Assembly: GCF_014145675.1 (NCBI RefSeq)
Contig: NZ_JACGZW010000003.1
Span: 496,001 to 560,000 of the forward strand
Source of the DNA: Amycolatopsis dendrobii
Lineage (GTDB): Bacteria; Actinomycetota; Actinomycetes; Mycobacteriales; Pseudonocardiaceae
Direction of reading: 5' to 3'
Length of the DNA stretch: 64,000 bases
Shown here: positions 21,517 to 30,226 of the stretch, piece after piece
How positions within the stretch are numbered: position 1 is the first letter of the stretch
How the letters are laid out: each line of letters opens with the position of its first letter
Translations under genes and position numbers: made by a program
The notes under the pieces: generated by a model
What the model was told of the DNA's origin: nothing
Seen by the model: the letters and a program-made list of their open reading frames with translations, nothing else
Databases searched by the model: none

Positions 21517-22755
21517 GTGAAACCGGACTTCGTGACCCGCCGGGCGGCGCAGCTCGGTCTCGCCGCGCTCGCCCTGCGGCCGCCGAAACCGCGGCCGACC
21601 TCGATCCCGGTGTTCTTCGCCGGCTGGCTCACCGGCGAACTCGCGCCGCACCTGCTCGCGCTCACCGCGGCCGACACCGTGCAGCACGTCGCGCGCCACG
21701 GGGTGCGCCGCCCCAGCGACCGGATCGGGCTGGCGCTGGCCGGGCTGTCCGCGGCCGGTTTCGCGTCGCTCATCGGGACCTCGCTGAAGGCACGCCTCGA
21801 GGTGGAGGCCGCGCTCGTCGAAGCGCTCGGCGAGGACTACCGGGACCGCCTGGAGAACCCCTCGGACTTCTCGACGCCGTGGGGACGCCTGCTGATGCCG
21901 TTCCGGATGCACGAGCCGGACGTCGTACGCGACCGGAATGTCGCGTACGCCCCTGGCGGCAAACGGTTCCTGCTGGACGTCTACCGTCCGCGCGAAACAG
22001 TCCGCGACGCACCGGTGCTGCTGCAGATCCACGGCGGCGCGTGGACGATCGGCAACAAGGAACAGCAGGGCCTGCCGCTGATGCGCCACCTCGCCCGCCG
22101 CGGCTGGGTCTGCGTCGCGATCAACTACCCGCTCTCCCCCGCCTCGCGCTGGCCGGCGCACATCGTCGCGGCCAAGCAAGCGCTCGCCTGGATCCGCGAG
22201 CACATCGCCGAGTACGGCGGCGACCCGCGCTTCGTCGCGGTGACCGGCGGTTCGGCGGGCGGGCACCTGGCCGCGCTGCTCGCGCTGAGCCAGAACGACC
22301 CGGCGCTGCAGCCCGGGTTCGAGGAGGCGGACACGAGCGTGCAGGCCTGCGTGCCGCACTACGGCGTGTACGACATCGCCGCGTCGACCGGCGAGGAGGA
22401 AAGCCGGTACCGCCTGGAAAGCCTGATGGCGCGCCGGGTGTTCGCCCCGGAGCACCGCCTGGACGACTACCTCGCCGCGTCCCCGCTGGACCGGATCGCC
22501 GAGGACGCGCCGCCGTTCTTCGTGATCCACGGCAAGCACGATTCGCTCGTGCCGGTCGCGGAGGCGCGGGAGTTCGTCGCCCGGCTGCGCGCCAAGTCCG
22601 CCCACCCGGTCGCGTACGCGGAACTCGCCGGGGCGCAGCACGCCTTCGACGTGTTCCCGTCGATCCGCAGCACCCACGTCGTACGCGGCGTCGAGCACTT
22701 CCTCGACTGGGCCCACGCTCAGGCGTTGACCCCGGTCAGCGAGAAGAACTCCTGA
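21517..22755 (+). CDS. Alpha/beta hydrolase, HSL-type esterase/lipase
   Basis: 412 aa esterase. The hydrophobic N-terminal part (about 70-90) may associate with membrane. The HGGAW motif (172-176) and nucleophile Ser246 in GGSAGGH define a hormone-sensitive-lipase-type enzyme; HGKHDSLVP and GAQHAFDVF supply the acid and His. It resembles mycobacterial LipQ-type carboxylesterases. GTG start at 21,517 after GGGAAG. The 3' end overlaps folE by 37 nt on the other strand. Confidence 0.87.
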   Translation: MKPDFVTRRAAQLGLAALALRPPKPRPTSIPVFFAGWLTGELAPHLLALTAADTVQHVARHGVRRPSDRIGLALAGLSAAGFASLIGTSLKARLEVEAALVEALGEDYRDRLENPSDFSTPWGRLLMPFRMHEPDVVRDRNVAYAPGGKRFLLDVYRPRETVRDAPVLLQIHGGAWTIGNKEQQGLPLMRHLARRGWVCVAINYPLSPASRWPAHIVAAKQALAWIREHIAEYGGDPRFVAVTGGSAGGHLAALLALSQNDPALQPGFEEADTSVQACVPHYGVYDIAASTGEEESRYRLESLMARRVFAPEHRLDDYLAASPLDRIAEDAPPFFVIHGKHDSLVPVAEAREFVARLRAKSAHPVAYAELAGAQHAFDVFPSIRSTHVVRGVEHFLDWAHAQALTPVSEKNS

Positions 22756-23321
22756 CGCGAACGGGCATCCTCGCGAAGGGTGCCCATCAGCGTGGACGTC
22801 ACCGTGGACGAGCCGGTCGCCTGCACGCCGCGCAGGGTCATGCAGGTGTGTTCGGCCTCGATCACCACGCCGACGCCCTTCGGGGACAGCTGGTCGCCGA
22901 GCCATCCCGCGATCTGCTTCGTCAGCCGTTCCTGCACCTGCGGGCGGCACGCGAAATGCTCGACGACCCGCGCCAGCTTCGACAGGCCGAGGATCCGCTC
23001 GCCCGGCAGATACCCGACGTGCGCGACCCCGATGAACGGCAGCAGGTGGTGTTCGCAGACCGACCGGACCGGGATGTCGCGGGCCAGCACCAGCTCGTCG
23101 TAGCCCTCGTCATTGGGGAACGTGGTCAGGTCGAACGAGCGCGGCGTGAACAGTTCGGCGTACGCGCGGGCCATCCGGCCGGGGGTGCCGCGCAGGCTCT
23201 CCGAGTCGAGGCTGATGCCGAGCGCGCGCAGGAAGTCCCCCGCCGCGTTTTCGGCCGCGGCCAGGTCGAAGCCGGGAACGGGCTCGTGGACGACGCGGAG
23301 GGCGGTTCCGGACGACTGCAT
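22719..23321 (-). CDS. folE: GTP cyclohydrolase I (FolE)
   Basis: 200 aa FolE type I enzyme converting GTP to dihydroneopterin triphosphate, the first step of folate/pterin synthesis. Zinc ligands expected from the family are Cys89 and His92 (VCEHHLLPF) and Cys160 (EHTCMTLRG). The ATG at 23,321 is used; an upstream TTG at 23,399 would read through the likely promoter. The gene sits apart from other folate genes and divergent from a winged-helix regulator. Confidence 0.93.
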   Translation of the reverse strand: MQSSGTALRVVHEPVPGFDLAAAENAAGDFLRALGISLDSESLRGTPGRMARAYAELFTPRSFDLTTFPNDEGYDELVLARDIPVRSVCEHHLLPFIGVAHVGYLPGERILGLSKLARVVEHFACRPQVQERLTKQIAGWLGDQLSPKGVGVVIEAEHTCMTLRGVQATGSSTVTSTLMGTLREDARSRQEFFSLTGVNA

Positions 23322-23381
23322 GGGCGATCCTCGGGCTTCGGGAGGCGGCGGGACGGGGTTTCGCCGATAAATCTTTGTCTT

Positions 23382-23400
23382 ATTGACCGGCGGAGTCAAT
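23382..23400. promoter_or_regulatory. Inverted repeat between folE and the winged-helix regulator
   Basis: ATTGAC (23,382-23,387) and GTCAAT (23,395-23,400) form a perfect inverted repeat with a 7-nt spacer. On the minus strand TTGACT could be the -35 of folE, with AAAGAT 17 nt further on as the -10. It is a candidate operator for the divergent regulator. Confidence 0.5.
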
Positions 23401-23463
23401 GTGACCAGGTGAACAAGCCAGGTACTGGGATCGGGGAACCTCGCTAGGCGTTATCGTGGGTGT

Positions 23464-24174
23464 GTGACGAGTGACCTGGCGACCATCCGCGCGGTAGCGG
23501 CGCTGGACGAGGACCTGCGCCGGGGGATGTACTCCTTCATCCGCGACGCCGGCCGCCCGGTGACGCGCGAGGAGGCGGCCGCGGCGGTCGGCATCTCGCG
23601 CAAGCTGGCCGCGTTCCACCTGGACAAACTCGTGACGGCCGGCCTCCTGCGCGCCCGCTACGAGACGGTCGGCGGCGTCCGGAAGGTGGGCCGCGCCCCG
23701 AAGGTCTACGAACCCGCGGGGACCGACTTCGCGATCACCATCCCGCCCCGACACCCCGACGTCCTGGCCGCGATCCTGGTGGACGCCGTCGCCTCGGCGG
23801 CCCCCGGCGAACCGGCCCGGGACGCTGCGCTTCGCGAGGCCGGACGGCACGGCTCCGCGGCCGGCGCGGCTGAACGCGAACGCTCCCGTCCGGGCAGGCT
23901 GGGCACGGAACGCGGGCTGACACTGACGAGCGCGGTCCTGGCCCGCCACGGTTTCGAGCCGAACCGCGAGACGCCGGTGTGCCTGCGGCTGCGCAACTGC
24001 CCGTTCCAGCCGTTGGCGGGACGCGCGCCGGAGCTGGTGTGCGGGATGACGGACCGGTTCCTGAACGGGGTCGTGGAAGGACTCCAGGTGCCAGGAGTCT
24101 CGACGGCCCGGGTCGCGCCTCGCGACGGCGGGTGTTGCGTGGAGCTTCGAGGGTCCGAGTCAGGCGATAGCTGA
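23464..24174 (+). CDS. Winged-helix regulator with SufR-like cysteine region
   Basis: 236 aa. N-terminal winged helix-turn-helix (about 20-85; VTREEAAAAVGISRKLAAFH) followed by a C-terminal ligand domain with Cys173, Cys179 (CLRLRNCPF), Cys193 (LVCGMTD) and Cys224/225 (GGCCVEL). The arrangement resembles SufR-like Fe-S-sensing regulators; a metal ligand instead of Fe-S is possible. GTG start at 23,464. Divergent from folE with an inverted repeat between, suggesting autoregulation and control of folE (inference). Confidence 0.8.
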   Translation: MTSDLATIRAVAALDEDLRRGMYSFIRDAGRPVTREEAAAAVGISRKLAAFHLDKLVTAGLLRARYETVGGVRKVGRAPKVYEPAGTDFAITIPPRHPDVLAAILVDAVASAAPGEPARDAALREAGRHGSAAGAAERERSRPGRLGTERGLTLTSAVLARHGFEPNRETPVCLRLRNCPFQPLAGRAPELVCGMTDRFLNGVVEGLQVPGVSTARVAPRDGGCCVELRGSESGDS

Positions 24175-24495
24175 CCCGGTCTGCTCCAGCCTGCGGGCGA
24201 GGCAGGCGGGGACGTCTTCGAGCTTGACGTGATCTTCGAAGACACCGGTGTCGGCTTCGAAGACGGCCGCGGAGAGATCGTGGACGACCAGCGCTTCGAA
24301 TTCGGCGCCGTCGATGGCGAAGGCGAGGAACCAGTTCCACGGGGTGATAGGCGCCGGGGGTGACTCGGGGTGCAGCTCCACGACGACATTTCGCGCGGGA
24401 AAGCGGGTTTGCAGGTCTGCGTTCCAGGCTTGGCAGAGGTCGAGCATGCGCGGGCGTTGCTGCGCCCAGGTGTCGGGCGCTGTCTTTCTCGCCAA
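24160..24495 (-). CDS. Hypothetical protein downstream of tetR
   Basis: 111 aa if the TTG at 24,495 is used, which starts 1 nt beyond the tetR stop codon; an internal ATG at 24,447 would give 95 aa. The region WNWFLAFAIDGAEFEALVVHD looks like a folded domain, but I do not recognise the family. Overlaps the convergent regulator by 15 nt. Likely third gene of the SDR-tetR operon. Confidence 0.55.
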   Translation of the reverse strand: MARKTAPDTWAQQRPRMLDLCQAWNADLQTRFPARNVVVELHPESPPAPITPWNWFLAFAIDGAEFEALVVHDLSAAVFEADTGVFEDHVKLEDVPACLARRLEQTGSAIA

Positions 24496-24496
24496 G

Positions 24497-25048
24497 CTAG
24501 CCGCCCGACGACACCGCGCGCAGCACCCGCGCGACGTGGGCGGAGGGCCAGTCTTCGGTGAACGGCCGGGTGCGCAGCAGCCATCGGTGGAAGACCGGGC
24601 CCAGCAGCAGTTCCGCACCGTCCTCCGGGCAGGCGACCGCGGCGCGGGCCAGGCGGTCGGCGATCGCGCGCAGTTGCGGGCCCAGCAGGCGATCCAAGAC
24701 TTCAGCGCCGATAGCCGGATCGGTTTGCAGTTCGGCGGTCACCGCGCGGAGCAGGCGGTCTGTCGCCGGATCGGCCAGTTCGGCGATCATGCCGCGGACC
24801 AGGGTCTCCAGATCAGCCCGAAGATCGCCGGTGTCCGGGACAGCGACTTCGCCGGCAGCGTCGAGGCTTTGTTCCAGCAGCGCGTCCAGCAGCACCGCGG
24901 CGGGCGAGGACCACGTGCGGTACAGCGTTTGCTTCCCGGCGCCCGCGCGGGCCGCGATGCCCTCCATGGTCAGGCCGCCGAAGCCGGATTCGGCGGCTAG
25001 CGAGAGCACCGCGGCGTGCACTCGGGCTCGGGTGCTGGCGCGTGCCAT
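24497..25048 (-). CDS. TetR family regulator
   Basis: 183 aa TetR repressor. The N-terminal helix-turn-helix covers about residues 8-50 (LTMEGIAARAGAGKQTLYRTW), with a C-terminal domain of the actinobacterial TetR_C type. ATG at 25,048 lies 1 nt after the SDR stop codon. It likely represses its own operon through the palindrome at 25,890-25,912. Confidence 0.88.
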   Translation of the reverse strand: MARASTRARVHAAVLSLAAESGFGGLTMEGIAARAGAGKQTLYRTWSSPAAVLLDALLEQSLDAAGEVAVPDTGDLRADLETLVRGMIAELADPATDRLLRAVTAELQTDPAIGAEVLDRLLGPQLRAIADRLARAAVACPEDGAELLLGPVFHRWLLRTRPFTEDWPSAHVARVLRAVSSGG

Positions 25049-25049
25049 G

Positions 25050-25871
25050 TCAGATCTCCGCGTCCGAGAAACGCTTGTCCTGACGGTAATCCGTGAGGCG
25101 TCCAGACAGCGCGGTCGCGACCATGCCGGGGGCGTCGGCACCGGTCAGGACGCGCAGTCGCTGGTCGGCGGGGTCGTCGACGTGCCGCAGGATCTCCGCG
25201 GCGATCTCCGCGGGCGGAGTGCCGCCGCCGGTGCCGGTGGCGGCCCACGGGACGGTCGTCGTGCCGAACATCCGCTCGCGCAAACCGTCGTACGCCGGGT
25301 CCGGGGTGGCGAACCGCATGCTGCCGGTCGCCCATTCGGTGTCCATCCCGCCCGGTTCGACGATGCTCACGCGCACGCCGAACTCGGCGACCTCCTGTGC
25401 GATCGCCTCGCTCATGCCCTCCAGCCCCCATTTGCTCGCGCTGTACAGCCCGAATCCCGGCACCGAACCGGCGCCGCCGACCGAGGAGATCTGCACGACG
25501 TGCCCCGACCGCTGCTCGCGGAACACCGGCAATGCGGCTTGGGTCAGCCACAACGCGCCCAGCAGGTTCGTCTCCAGGATGTCCCGCGCTTCGTCCTCGC
25601 TCGCCTCCTCAGCCATGCCGACCAGTCCGTACCCGGCGTTGTTCACCACGACGTCCAGCCGGCCGAACTCGGCCACTGCCCGCCGCGCGGCTTCCCGCGC
25701 GGCGGCCCGGTCCCGCACATCGAGCACGTGCTCCACGACGTTCCGGTGTTCCGGCGCGCTGCCCGGCGTGCGGACGGTCGCCAGCACCCGGTCGCCCGCT
25801 TCCGCCGCGGCCACAGCCAGCGCCCGGCCCAGGCCGCGGCTCGTTCCGGTGATCACCCAGGTTCTCGTCAT
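25050..25871 (-). CDS. Short-chain dehydrogenase/reductase
   Basis: 273 aa classical SDR. NAD(P) motif TGTSRGLG (8-15), NNAG (about 75-78), active-site Ser in ISSVGG and YxxxK in YSASK. Substrate unknown. First gene of an SDR-tetR-hypothetical operon; the 23-bp palindrome lies 19 nt upstream. Confidence 0.9.
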   Translation of the reverse strand: MTRTWVITGTSRGLGRALAVAAAEAGDRVLATVRTPGSAPEHRNVVEHVLDVRDRAAAREAARRAVAEFGRLDVVVNNAGYGLVGMAEEASEDEARDILETNLLGALWLTQAALPVFREQRSGHVVQISSVGGAGSVPGFGLYSASKWGLEGMSEAIAQEVAEFGVRVSIVEPGGMDTEWATGSMRFATPDPAYDGLRERMFGTTTVPWAATGTGGGTPPAEIAAEILRHVDDPADQRLRVLTGADAPGMVATALSGRLTDYRQDKRFSDAEI

Positions 25872-25889
25872 GCCGCAGACGCTAGCACA

Positions 25890-25912
25890 AAACGAGACGG
25901 ACCGTCTCGTTT
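25890..25912. promoter_or_regulatory. Perfect 23-bp palindrome, TetR operator candidate
   Basis: AAACGAGACGG and CCGTCTCGTTT are exact reverse complements around a central A. Length and position just before the SDR start fit a TetR-dimer operator. Confidence 0.78.
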
Positions 25913-25923
25913 CAGTCCGGGGC

Positions 25924-27078
25924 TCAGCCCTCCGCCGGGTAGGCGAGGTCGACCGGCTGCTCCGCCGGAGGCCCGTCCGGCCACCACTGGCCCGCGACCC
26001 GCACGAACCGGTACCACCGGCTGTCCCGTCCGTACCGCAGCTGCACGGAACCGACCGTCACCCGGTTGCGCCACACCTTCGCCTCCCCCGGCAGTTCCGC
26101 GAGTTCCGCCCGAGCCACCGCCAGCGGACCGGGGCCGGGACTCCACACGTCCCGCAACGCCGCCAGCCCGCACCGGCCCGCTTCTCGCCAGGCCTGCGCC
26201 GACACGATCATCTCCGACGGCGCGACCTCGGCGGCAGCGGCGAGCCCGAAGACGTCCGCGCCCGGCCGGGCGGCCCGGCGAGCCAGGTCCTCGGCGAAAG
26301 TCAAGTCCGCCAAGGCATCCCGGGTGCGCAGCAGGTCGAGCGCGAGCGACGCGGCGTCGGCGGCCAGCGCGGCGAGACCAGCGGACGTCAGGCCGGAGCG
26401 AGCAGGCGGGTCGAGATCGAGCACCGCGGGCGGACCGGGTTCGCCGGGGACAGCGGGCAGCGGCGGCAGCGGCGCGATTCGCCGTGCGTACGCCTTTTTC
26501 GGCGTCAATCCGACCTCCGGCGCGCGAGCCGGACGGGCGGCGCTGGGCGTGCGCAATTCGCGCAGTTGAGCCAAAACCTCGTCCCGGCCCCGGCCGCGCA
26601 ACGTGAACAGCACGAACGGATCGGCGTCCACCTCGTCGGCGACCAGGTAGTACACCGCAGCCACGTGTTTGCACGGATTCGCGCTGTCCGGACAGGAACA
26701 CCGCGGCCGCAGGTCACCCGGGCCGGGCAGCAGATCGGCTCCGGCCTCGCGTGATTGGACGGCCAGTTCCTCCGGCAGCTCGCCGTCGAGCAACGCGGCA
26801 GCGTGCCCGAGGCGGCGACCGGCGACGTCGAGCAGCTTGTCCCATTCCGACGCGCTGAACTCGCGCATCCGGATCGCGACCCGGTACGGATCCGGACGGC
26901 TTCCCCGCACCCACGCGGTGATCTCGCCCGCGCTGATCGCGAGCTGGTCCACGACGCCCTTGCGCGCGTACGTCCGCCCGCGCGGCAACCGGTTCGGATC
27001 CAGTTTGGCGCGCTGCTCCAGCGCCTCCACCCACGCCCGGCCCCACCACCGGCGCCCGAACGTCCGCCGCGGCGGCAT
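25924..27078 (-). CDS. SWIM zinc finger protein paired with SNF2 helicase
   Basis: 384 aa. The SWIM motif is Cys127-x-Cys129-x6-Cys136-x-His138 (CSCPDSANPCKH). N-terminal FGRRWWGRAWVEALE is typical of SWIM proteins encoded next to SNF2/HelZ helicases. Probably a DNA- or protein-binding partner of the helicase. ATG overlaps the helicase stop codon (ATGA). Confidence 0.87.
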   Translation of the reverse strand: MPPRRTFGRRWWGRAWVEALEQRAKLDPNRLPRGRTYARKGVVDQLAISAGEITAWVRGSRPDPYRVAIRMREFSASEWDKLLDVAGRRLGHAAALLDGELPEELAVQSREAGADLLPGPGDLRPRCSCPDSANPCKHVAAVYYLVADEVDADPFVLFTLRGRGRDEVLAQLRELRTPSAARPARAPEVGLTPKKAYARRIAPLPPLPAVPGEPGPPAVLDLDPPARSGLTSAGLAALAADAASLALDLLRTRDALADLTFAEDLARRAARPGADVFGLAAAAEVAPSEMIVSAQAWREAGRCGLAALRDVWSPGPGPLAVARAELAELPGEAKVWRNRVTVGSVQLRYGRDSRWYRFVRVAGQWWPDGPPAEQPVDLAYPAEG

Positions 27079-29813
27079 CAGCCGCTCCCCAGCCGGACGA
27101 GGTCGGCGAGCTGGTCGTCGGACAGTTCGGTGATCCAGTCCTCCCCCGCGCCGACGACTGCGTCGGCCAGCCCGCGCTTGGTTTCCAGCACCGCGGCGAC
27201 GCGTTCCTCCAGCGTGCCTTCGGCGATCAGCCGGTGCACCTGGACCGGCCGGTCCTGCCCGATCCGGTACGCGCGGTCGGTGGCCTGGTCCTCCACCGCC
27301 GGGTTCCACCAGCGGTCGTAGTGGATCACGTGCGTGGCCCGGGTGAGGTTGAGCCCGACGCCGCCCGCCTTGAGCGACAACAGGAACACCGGCACCTCGC
27401 CGGACTGGAACGCGGCCACCATCTCGTCGCGCTGCTTCGGCCCGGCCTCGCCGGACAGCAGCGCGGTGGGCAGCCCGCGTTCGGCGAGCCGCCGCTCCAG
27501 CAACCGGCACAGGCGCACGTACTGGCTGAACACCAGCACGCTCTCGCCCTCGTCGAGGATGACGTCCAGCAGTTCCTCGAACGCGGCGAGCTTGCCCGAC
27601 CGTCCGCTCAGCGCGCCGGTGCTTTCCTTGAGGTAGTGCGCCGGGTGGTTGCAGATCTGCTTGAGCTCGGTGAGCAGCTTCAGCACCTGGCCGCGCCGCT
27701 GCACCCCCTGCGCCTCCCGGATCTGCGCGAGATTCTCCCGGACCACCGCCTCGTACAGCGTGGTCTGCTCGGCGGTGAGCGGGACGTACCGGTCAGTCTC
27801 GGTTTTCCGAGGCAGCTCCGGCGCGATGTCCGGGTCGGTTTTGCGGCGGCGCAACAGAAACGGCCGGACCGTGGCGGCGAGCCTTCCGGTGACCGTCTCG
27901 TCCCGGTCCCGTTCGATCGGCCGCGCCACGGTGCGCCGGAACTTCTCCAGCGGACCGAGCAGCCCCGGCGTGGTCCAGTCGAGCAGCGACCACAGTTCGG
28001 TGAGCCGGTTCTCCACCGGCGTTCCGGTGAGCGCGACGCGGGCCGCCGCCGGCACCTGCCGCAGTTCTTTAGCCGTGGCGGACAACGGGTTCTTGACGTG
28101 TTGCGCCTCGTCCGCGGCGACCATGCCCCAGTCCACTTCGGACAGCAGCTCCCGGTCGCGGCGCAGCACCCCGTACGTGGCGAGCACGACCTCGTCCGGG
28201 GCCAGGTCGTCGAGATGCCGTCCGCCACCGTGGAAACGGCGCACCGGCACGTCCGGCGCGAACTTGCCGAACTCGCGTTCCCAGTTGCCCAGCAACGACG
28301 TCGGGCACAGCACGAGCGTCGGCCCCGCGGCCTGCGCGCGGCGGTGCAGATGCAGGGCGATGAGCTGGATTGTCTTGCCCAGCCCCATGTCGTCGGCGAG
28401 ACAGGCGCCGAGGCCGAGCTCGGTCATCGCGATGAGCCAGCCCAGCCCCGCGCGTTGATACGGCCGCAGGGTGGCGGTGAGCCCCGCCGGTTCCTCGACC
28501 GGTGCGGGTTCCCTTTCCCGCAAACGTTCGGCGAGCCCGGACAACGCCGGTTGCGGGGCGAACTCGACGCGTTCGCCGTCGACCTCCAGTTCGCCGGTGA
28601 GCGCCGCGGCCAACGCTTCCGCGCCGGTGAGCCGCGACCGGCGAGCCCGCATCCGCGCCAGCAAGGCGGGATCGAGCTTCACCCACTGCCCGCGCAACCG
28701 GACCAGCGGACGTTTGGCTTCGGCGAGCGCCGCGACCTCCTCGTCGGTGAGTTCGCTGCCGCCGAGGCTGAGCCGCCAGCGGAACTCCAGCAGGCCGTTG
28801 AGCGGGAACGCGGGACCGGATTCGCTCGCCGGAGCCTGCGTGACGCTCGCCTTCGCCCGCACCTCCCCGGAGAAAAGATCCTTGGGCCACAGCACCTCGA
28901 TGCCCGCGCCGCCCAGGTCACGGGCCCCGGCGCCGAGCAGGTCGACGACCTCGTCGTCCGACAGCGGGAGCGTGGTGGGCGCCGGTTCGGACAGGATCCG
29001 GCCCAGCGGCGGCCAGGCTCGGGCACCTCGCCGCAGCCCCAGCAGAAGCTGAGTTTCCACCTGGTCGCCCAGCCGATGCAGTACCGCTTCGGGAGCGTCC
29101 CACAACGTGGCCGCTTCGACGACCAGGCTCGGTTCAAGAGTGGAACGAACGGCCAGGACGCCGGAGAATTCCTCGTCGGTCGCTTCGATGCGCAGCAGCA
29201 GTTGCGCGCCGTCCGGGCTGCGGGCTTCCAGCTCGGTGAGCCAGGCCGCGCCGTCCGGGTCCAGCAGCGTGGGCTGAGATTCCGCGAACGCCGCCCCGCC
29301 GGACCCGACTGCCGCTGCCGGACTGCGCACGAGGACGTCCGCCGCGGCGTCCCATACCGCGCGGACCAGTGATTCCGGTGAGTGCAAGCGGATTCGTTTC
29401 ACGCCGGACAACGGCAGCGCGTGCGCTTCCGGCGGCAGCGCGGCGGCTAGTCCGCGCAGGAGTTCTTCGTCGGATGAGTCCAGCGGACCCACACGCCAGG
29501 TGCCCAGGCCGCTCGGGGTCGACGCCGGGCGCAAGCGGCCGCGCGCCACGAGATTCACTCCGGCGTTGACCACCGCCGACCACGCCGCCATCGCCGGGCT
29601 CGTCTCGTCCGGTACGACCAGGAGGCGCGGGATCGCCTGCGCCAGCGGCACAAGTCGCGCTACTACCTCGGTGCGGGCGAACTTCCCGCCGCCGGGCAGG
29701 ACGAGCTGGATCGGGGTGTCGCCCTCGATCTCGTCGCCCCACAGCGCCAGAACTCCCTCTCGCGGGGGATCCGAGGGGAGGTAGGTGGCTTGGGTGGTCT
29801 GGTCGAACTCCAC
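27078..29813 (-). CDS. SNF2-type helicase (HelZ-like)
   Basis: 911 aa from the GTG at 29,813. Superfamily 2 motifs are DDMGLGKT (474-481), DEAQ in the Walker B position (AADEAQHVKN), and C-terminal HYDRWWNPAVEDQATDRAYR with IGQDRPV. Resembles mycobacterial HelZ. The pair with the SWIM gene is common in actinobacteria; DNA repair or chromatin-like roles are suspected but unproven. An in-frame GTG at 29,894 is possible, but it reads through the repeat element. Confidence 0.85.
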   Translation of the reverse strand: MEFDQTTQATYLPSDPPREGVLALWGDEIEGDTPIQLVLPGGGKFARTEVVARLVPLAQAIPRLLVVPDETSPAMAAWSAVVNAGVNLVARGRLRPASTPSGLGTWRVGPLDSSDEELLRGLAAALPPEAHALPLSGVKRIRLHSPESLVRAVWDAAADVLVRSPAAAVGSGGAAFAESQPTLLDPDGAAWLTELEARSPDGAQLLLRIEATDEEFSGVLAVRSTLEPSLVVEAATLWDAPEAVLHRLGDQVETQLLLGLRRGARAWPPLGRILSEPAPTTLPLSDDEVVDLLGAGARDLGGAGIEVLWPKDLFSGEVRAKASVTQAPASESGPAFPLNGLLEFRWRLSLGGSELTDEEVAALAEAKRPLVRLRGQWVKLDPALLARMRARRSRLTGAEALAAALTGELEVDGERVEFAPQPALSGLAERLREREPAPVEEPAGLTATLRPYQRAGLGWLIAMTELGLGACLADDMGLGKTIQLIALHLHRRAQAAGPTLVLCPTSLLGNWEREFGKFAPDVPVRRFHGGGRHLDDLAPDEVVLATYGVLRRDRELLSEVDWGMVAADEAQHVKNPLSATAKELRQVPAAARVALTGTPVENRLTELWSLLDWTTPGLLGPLEKFRRTVARPIERDRDETVTGRLAATVRPFLLRRRKTDPDIAPELPRKTETDRYVPLTAEQTTLYEAVVRENLAQIREAQGVQRRGQVLKLLTELKQICNHPAHYLKESTGALSGRSGKLAAFEELLDVILDEGESVLVFSQYVRLCRLLERRLAERGLPTALLSGEAGPKQRDEMVAAFQSGEVPVFLLSLKAGGVGLNLTRATHVIHYDRWWNPAVEDQATDRAYRIGQDRPVQVHRLIAEGTLEERVAAVLETKRGLADAVVGAGEDWITELSDDQLADLVRLGSG

Positions 29814-29917
29814 CCACGCACGGTAACGCTTGGGTCCGACAGTTCTGCTCGTCGCCTGGTGGCGACATCGGCCGTCTTGGGTTGCGGGGGGCACCCCGAA
29901 GTTTCATTGTGCTGACG

Positions 29918-29970
29918 GTTCGGGGGTGCTTGTCAAGGCGGGAAAGATGCCTTGACAAGCACCCCCGAAC
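29918..29970. repeat. 22-bp perfect stem-loop within copy A
   Basis: The arm at 29,918-29,939 (starting GTTCGGGGGTGC) and the arm at 29,949-29,970 are exact reverse complements with a 9-nt loop. The same hairpin is at 58,700-58,752. Confidence 0.85.
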
Positions 29971-30064
29971 CGCAGGGAGGCTTCGTATCGGGGTTGGGGG
30001 AAGGGCTGGGTGCCTCGCTGGGTGGGTGCAGCGGCTGCGGTGTCGTAGGCGGGCGGGGCTAGCG

Positions 30065-30143
30065 CCCCAATGTGGCATTGGGTGCGTCCCACGCACCCAA
30101 TGTGGCGTTCGGTGCGTCACATGCACCCAATGCCACATTGGGG
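30065..30143. repeat. Tandem CCCAATG/CATTGGG palindromes in copy A
   Basis: Three units of CCCAATG-3 nt-CATTGGG type (the middle one degenerate), separated by smaller palindromes of TGCGT/ACGCA type. The array is quasi-symmetric on both strands. Confidence 0.82.
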
Positions 30144-30226
30144 CGCATTTCGGCGGATGCCGGGCGGCTGGTCGCGAGGGCGACCCTGGGGGAATCAGAG
30201 TCGATGAGGGTGTCCCGCACGGACGG

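Larger units (their letters stand above)
29848..30226. repeat. Composite intergenic element, copy A
   Basis: About 379 bp filling nearly the whole gap between kstR and the helicase. Its reverse complement aligns along its length with 58,449-58,823. Order when read from kstR: block with GACTCTGATTCCCCCAGGG, a CCCAATG palindrome array, a spacer with GGGGCTAGC at its iteron end, and a long hairpin. The kstR stop codon ends at 30,227, directly next to the element. Confidence 0.88.

Noticed and set aside
23322..23399. N-terminal extension of FolE from TTG 23,399
   Set aside because: It would put the likely promoter and inverted repeat inside the coding region; the ATG at 23,321 gives normal FolE length.
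27234..29372. 712-codon plus-strand frame opposite the SNF2 helicase
   Set aside because: Antisense shadow; helicase motifs are unambiguous on the minus strand.
25924..29813. SWIM-SNF2 pair as a new phage-defence system
   Set aside because: The pair is common and conserved in actinobacteria and no nuclease, methylase or other defence gene accompanies it; context does not support a defence call.
30065..30143. CRISPR-like array
   Set aside because: Units are palindromes with 3-5 nt gaps, not direct repeats with 30-40 nt spacers; no cas genes nearby.
29848..30226. Insertion sequence remnant
   Set aside because: No transposase fragment, no terminal inverted repeats at the element ends and no target duplication could be seen.
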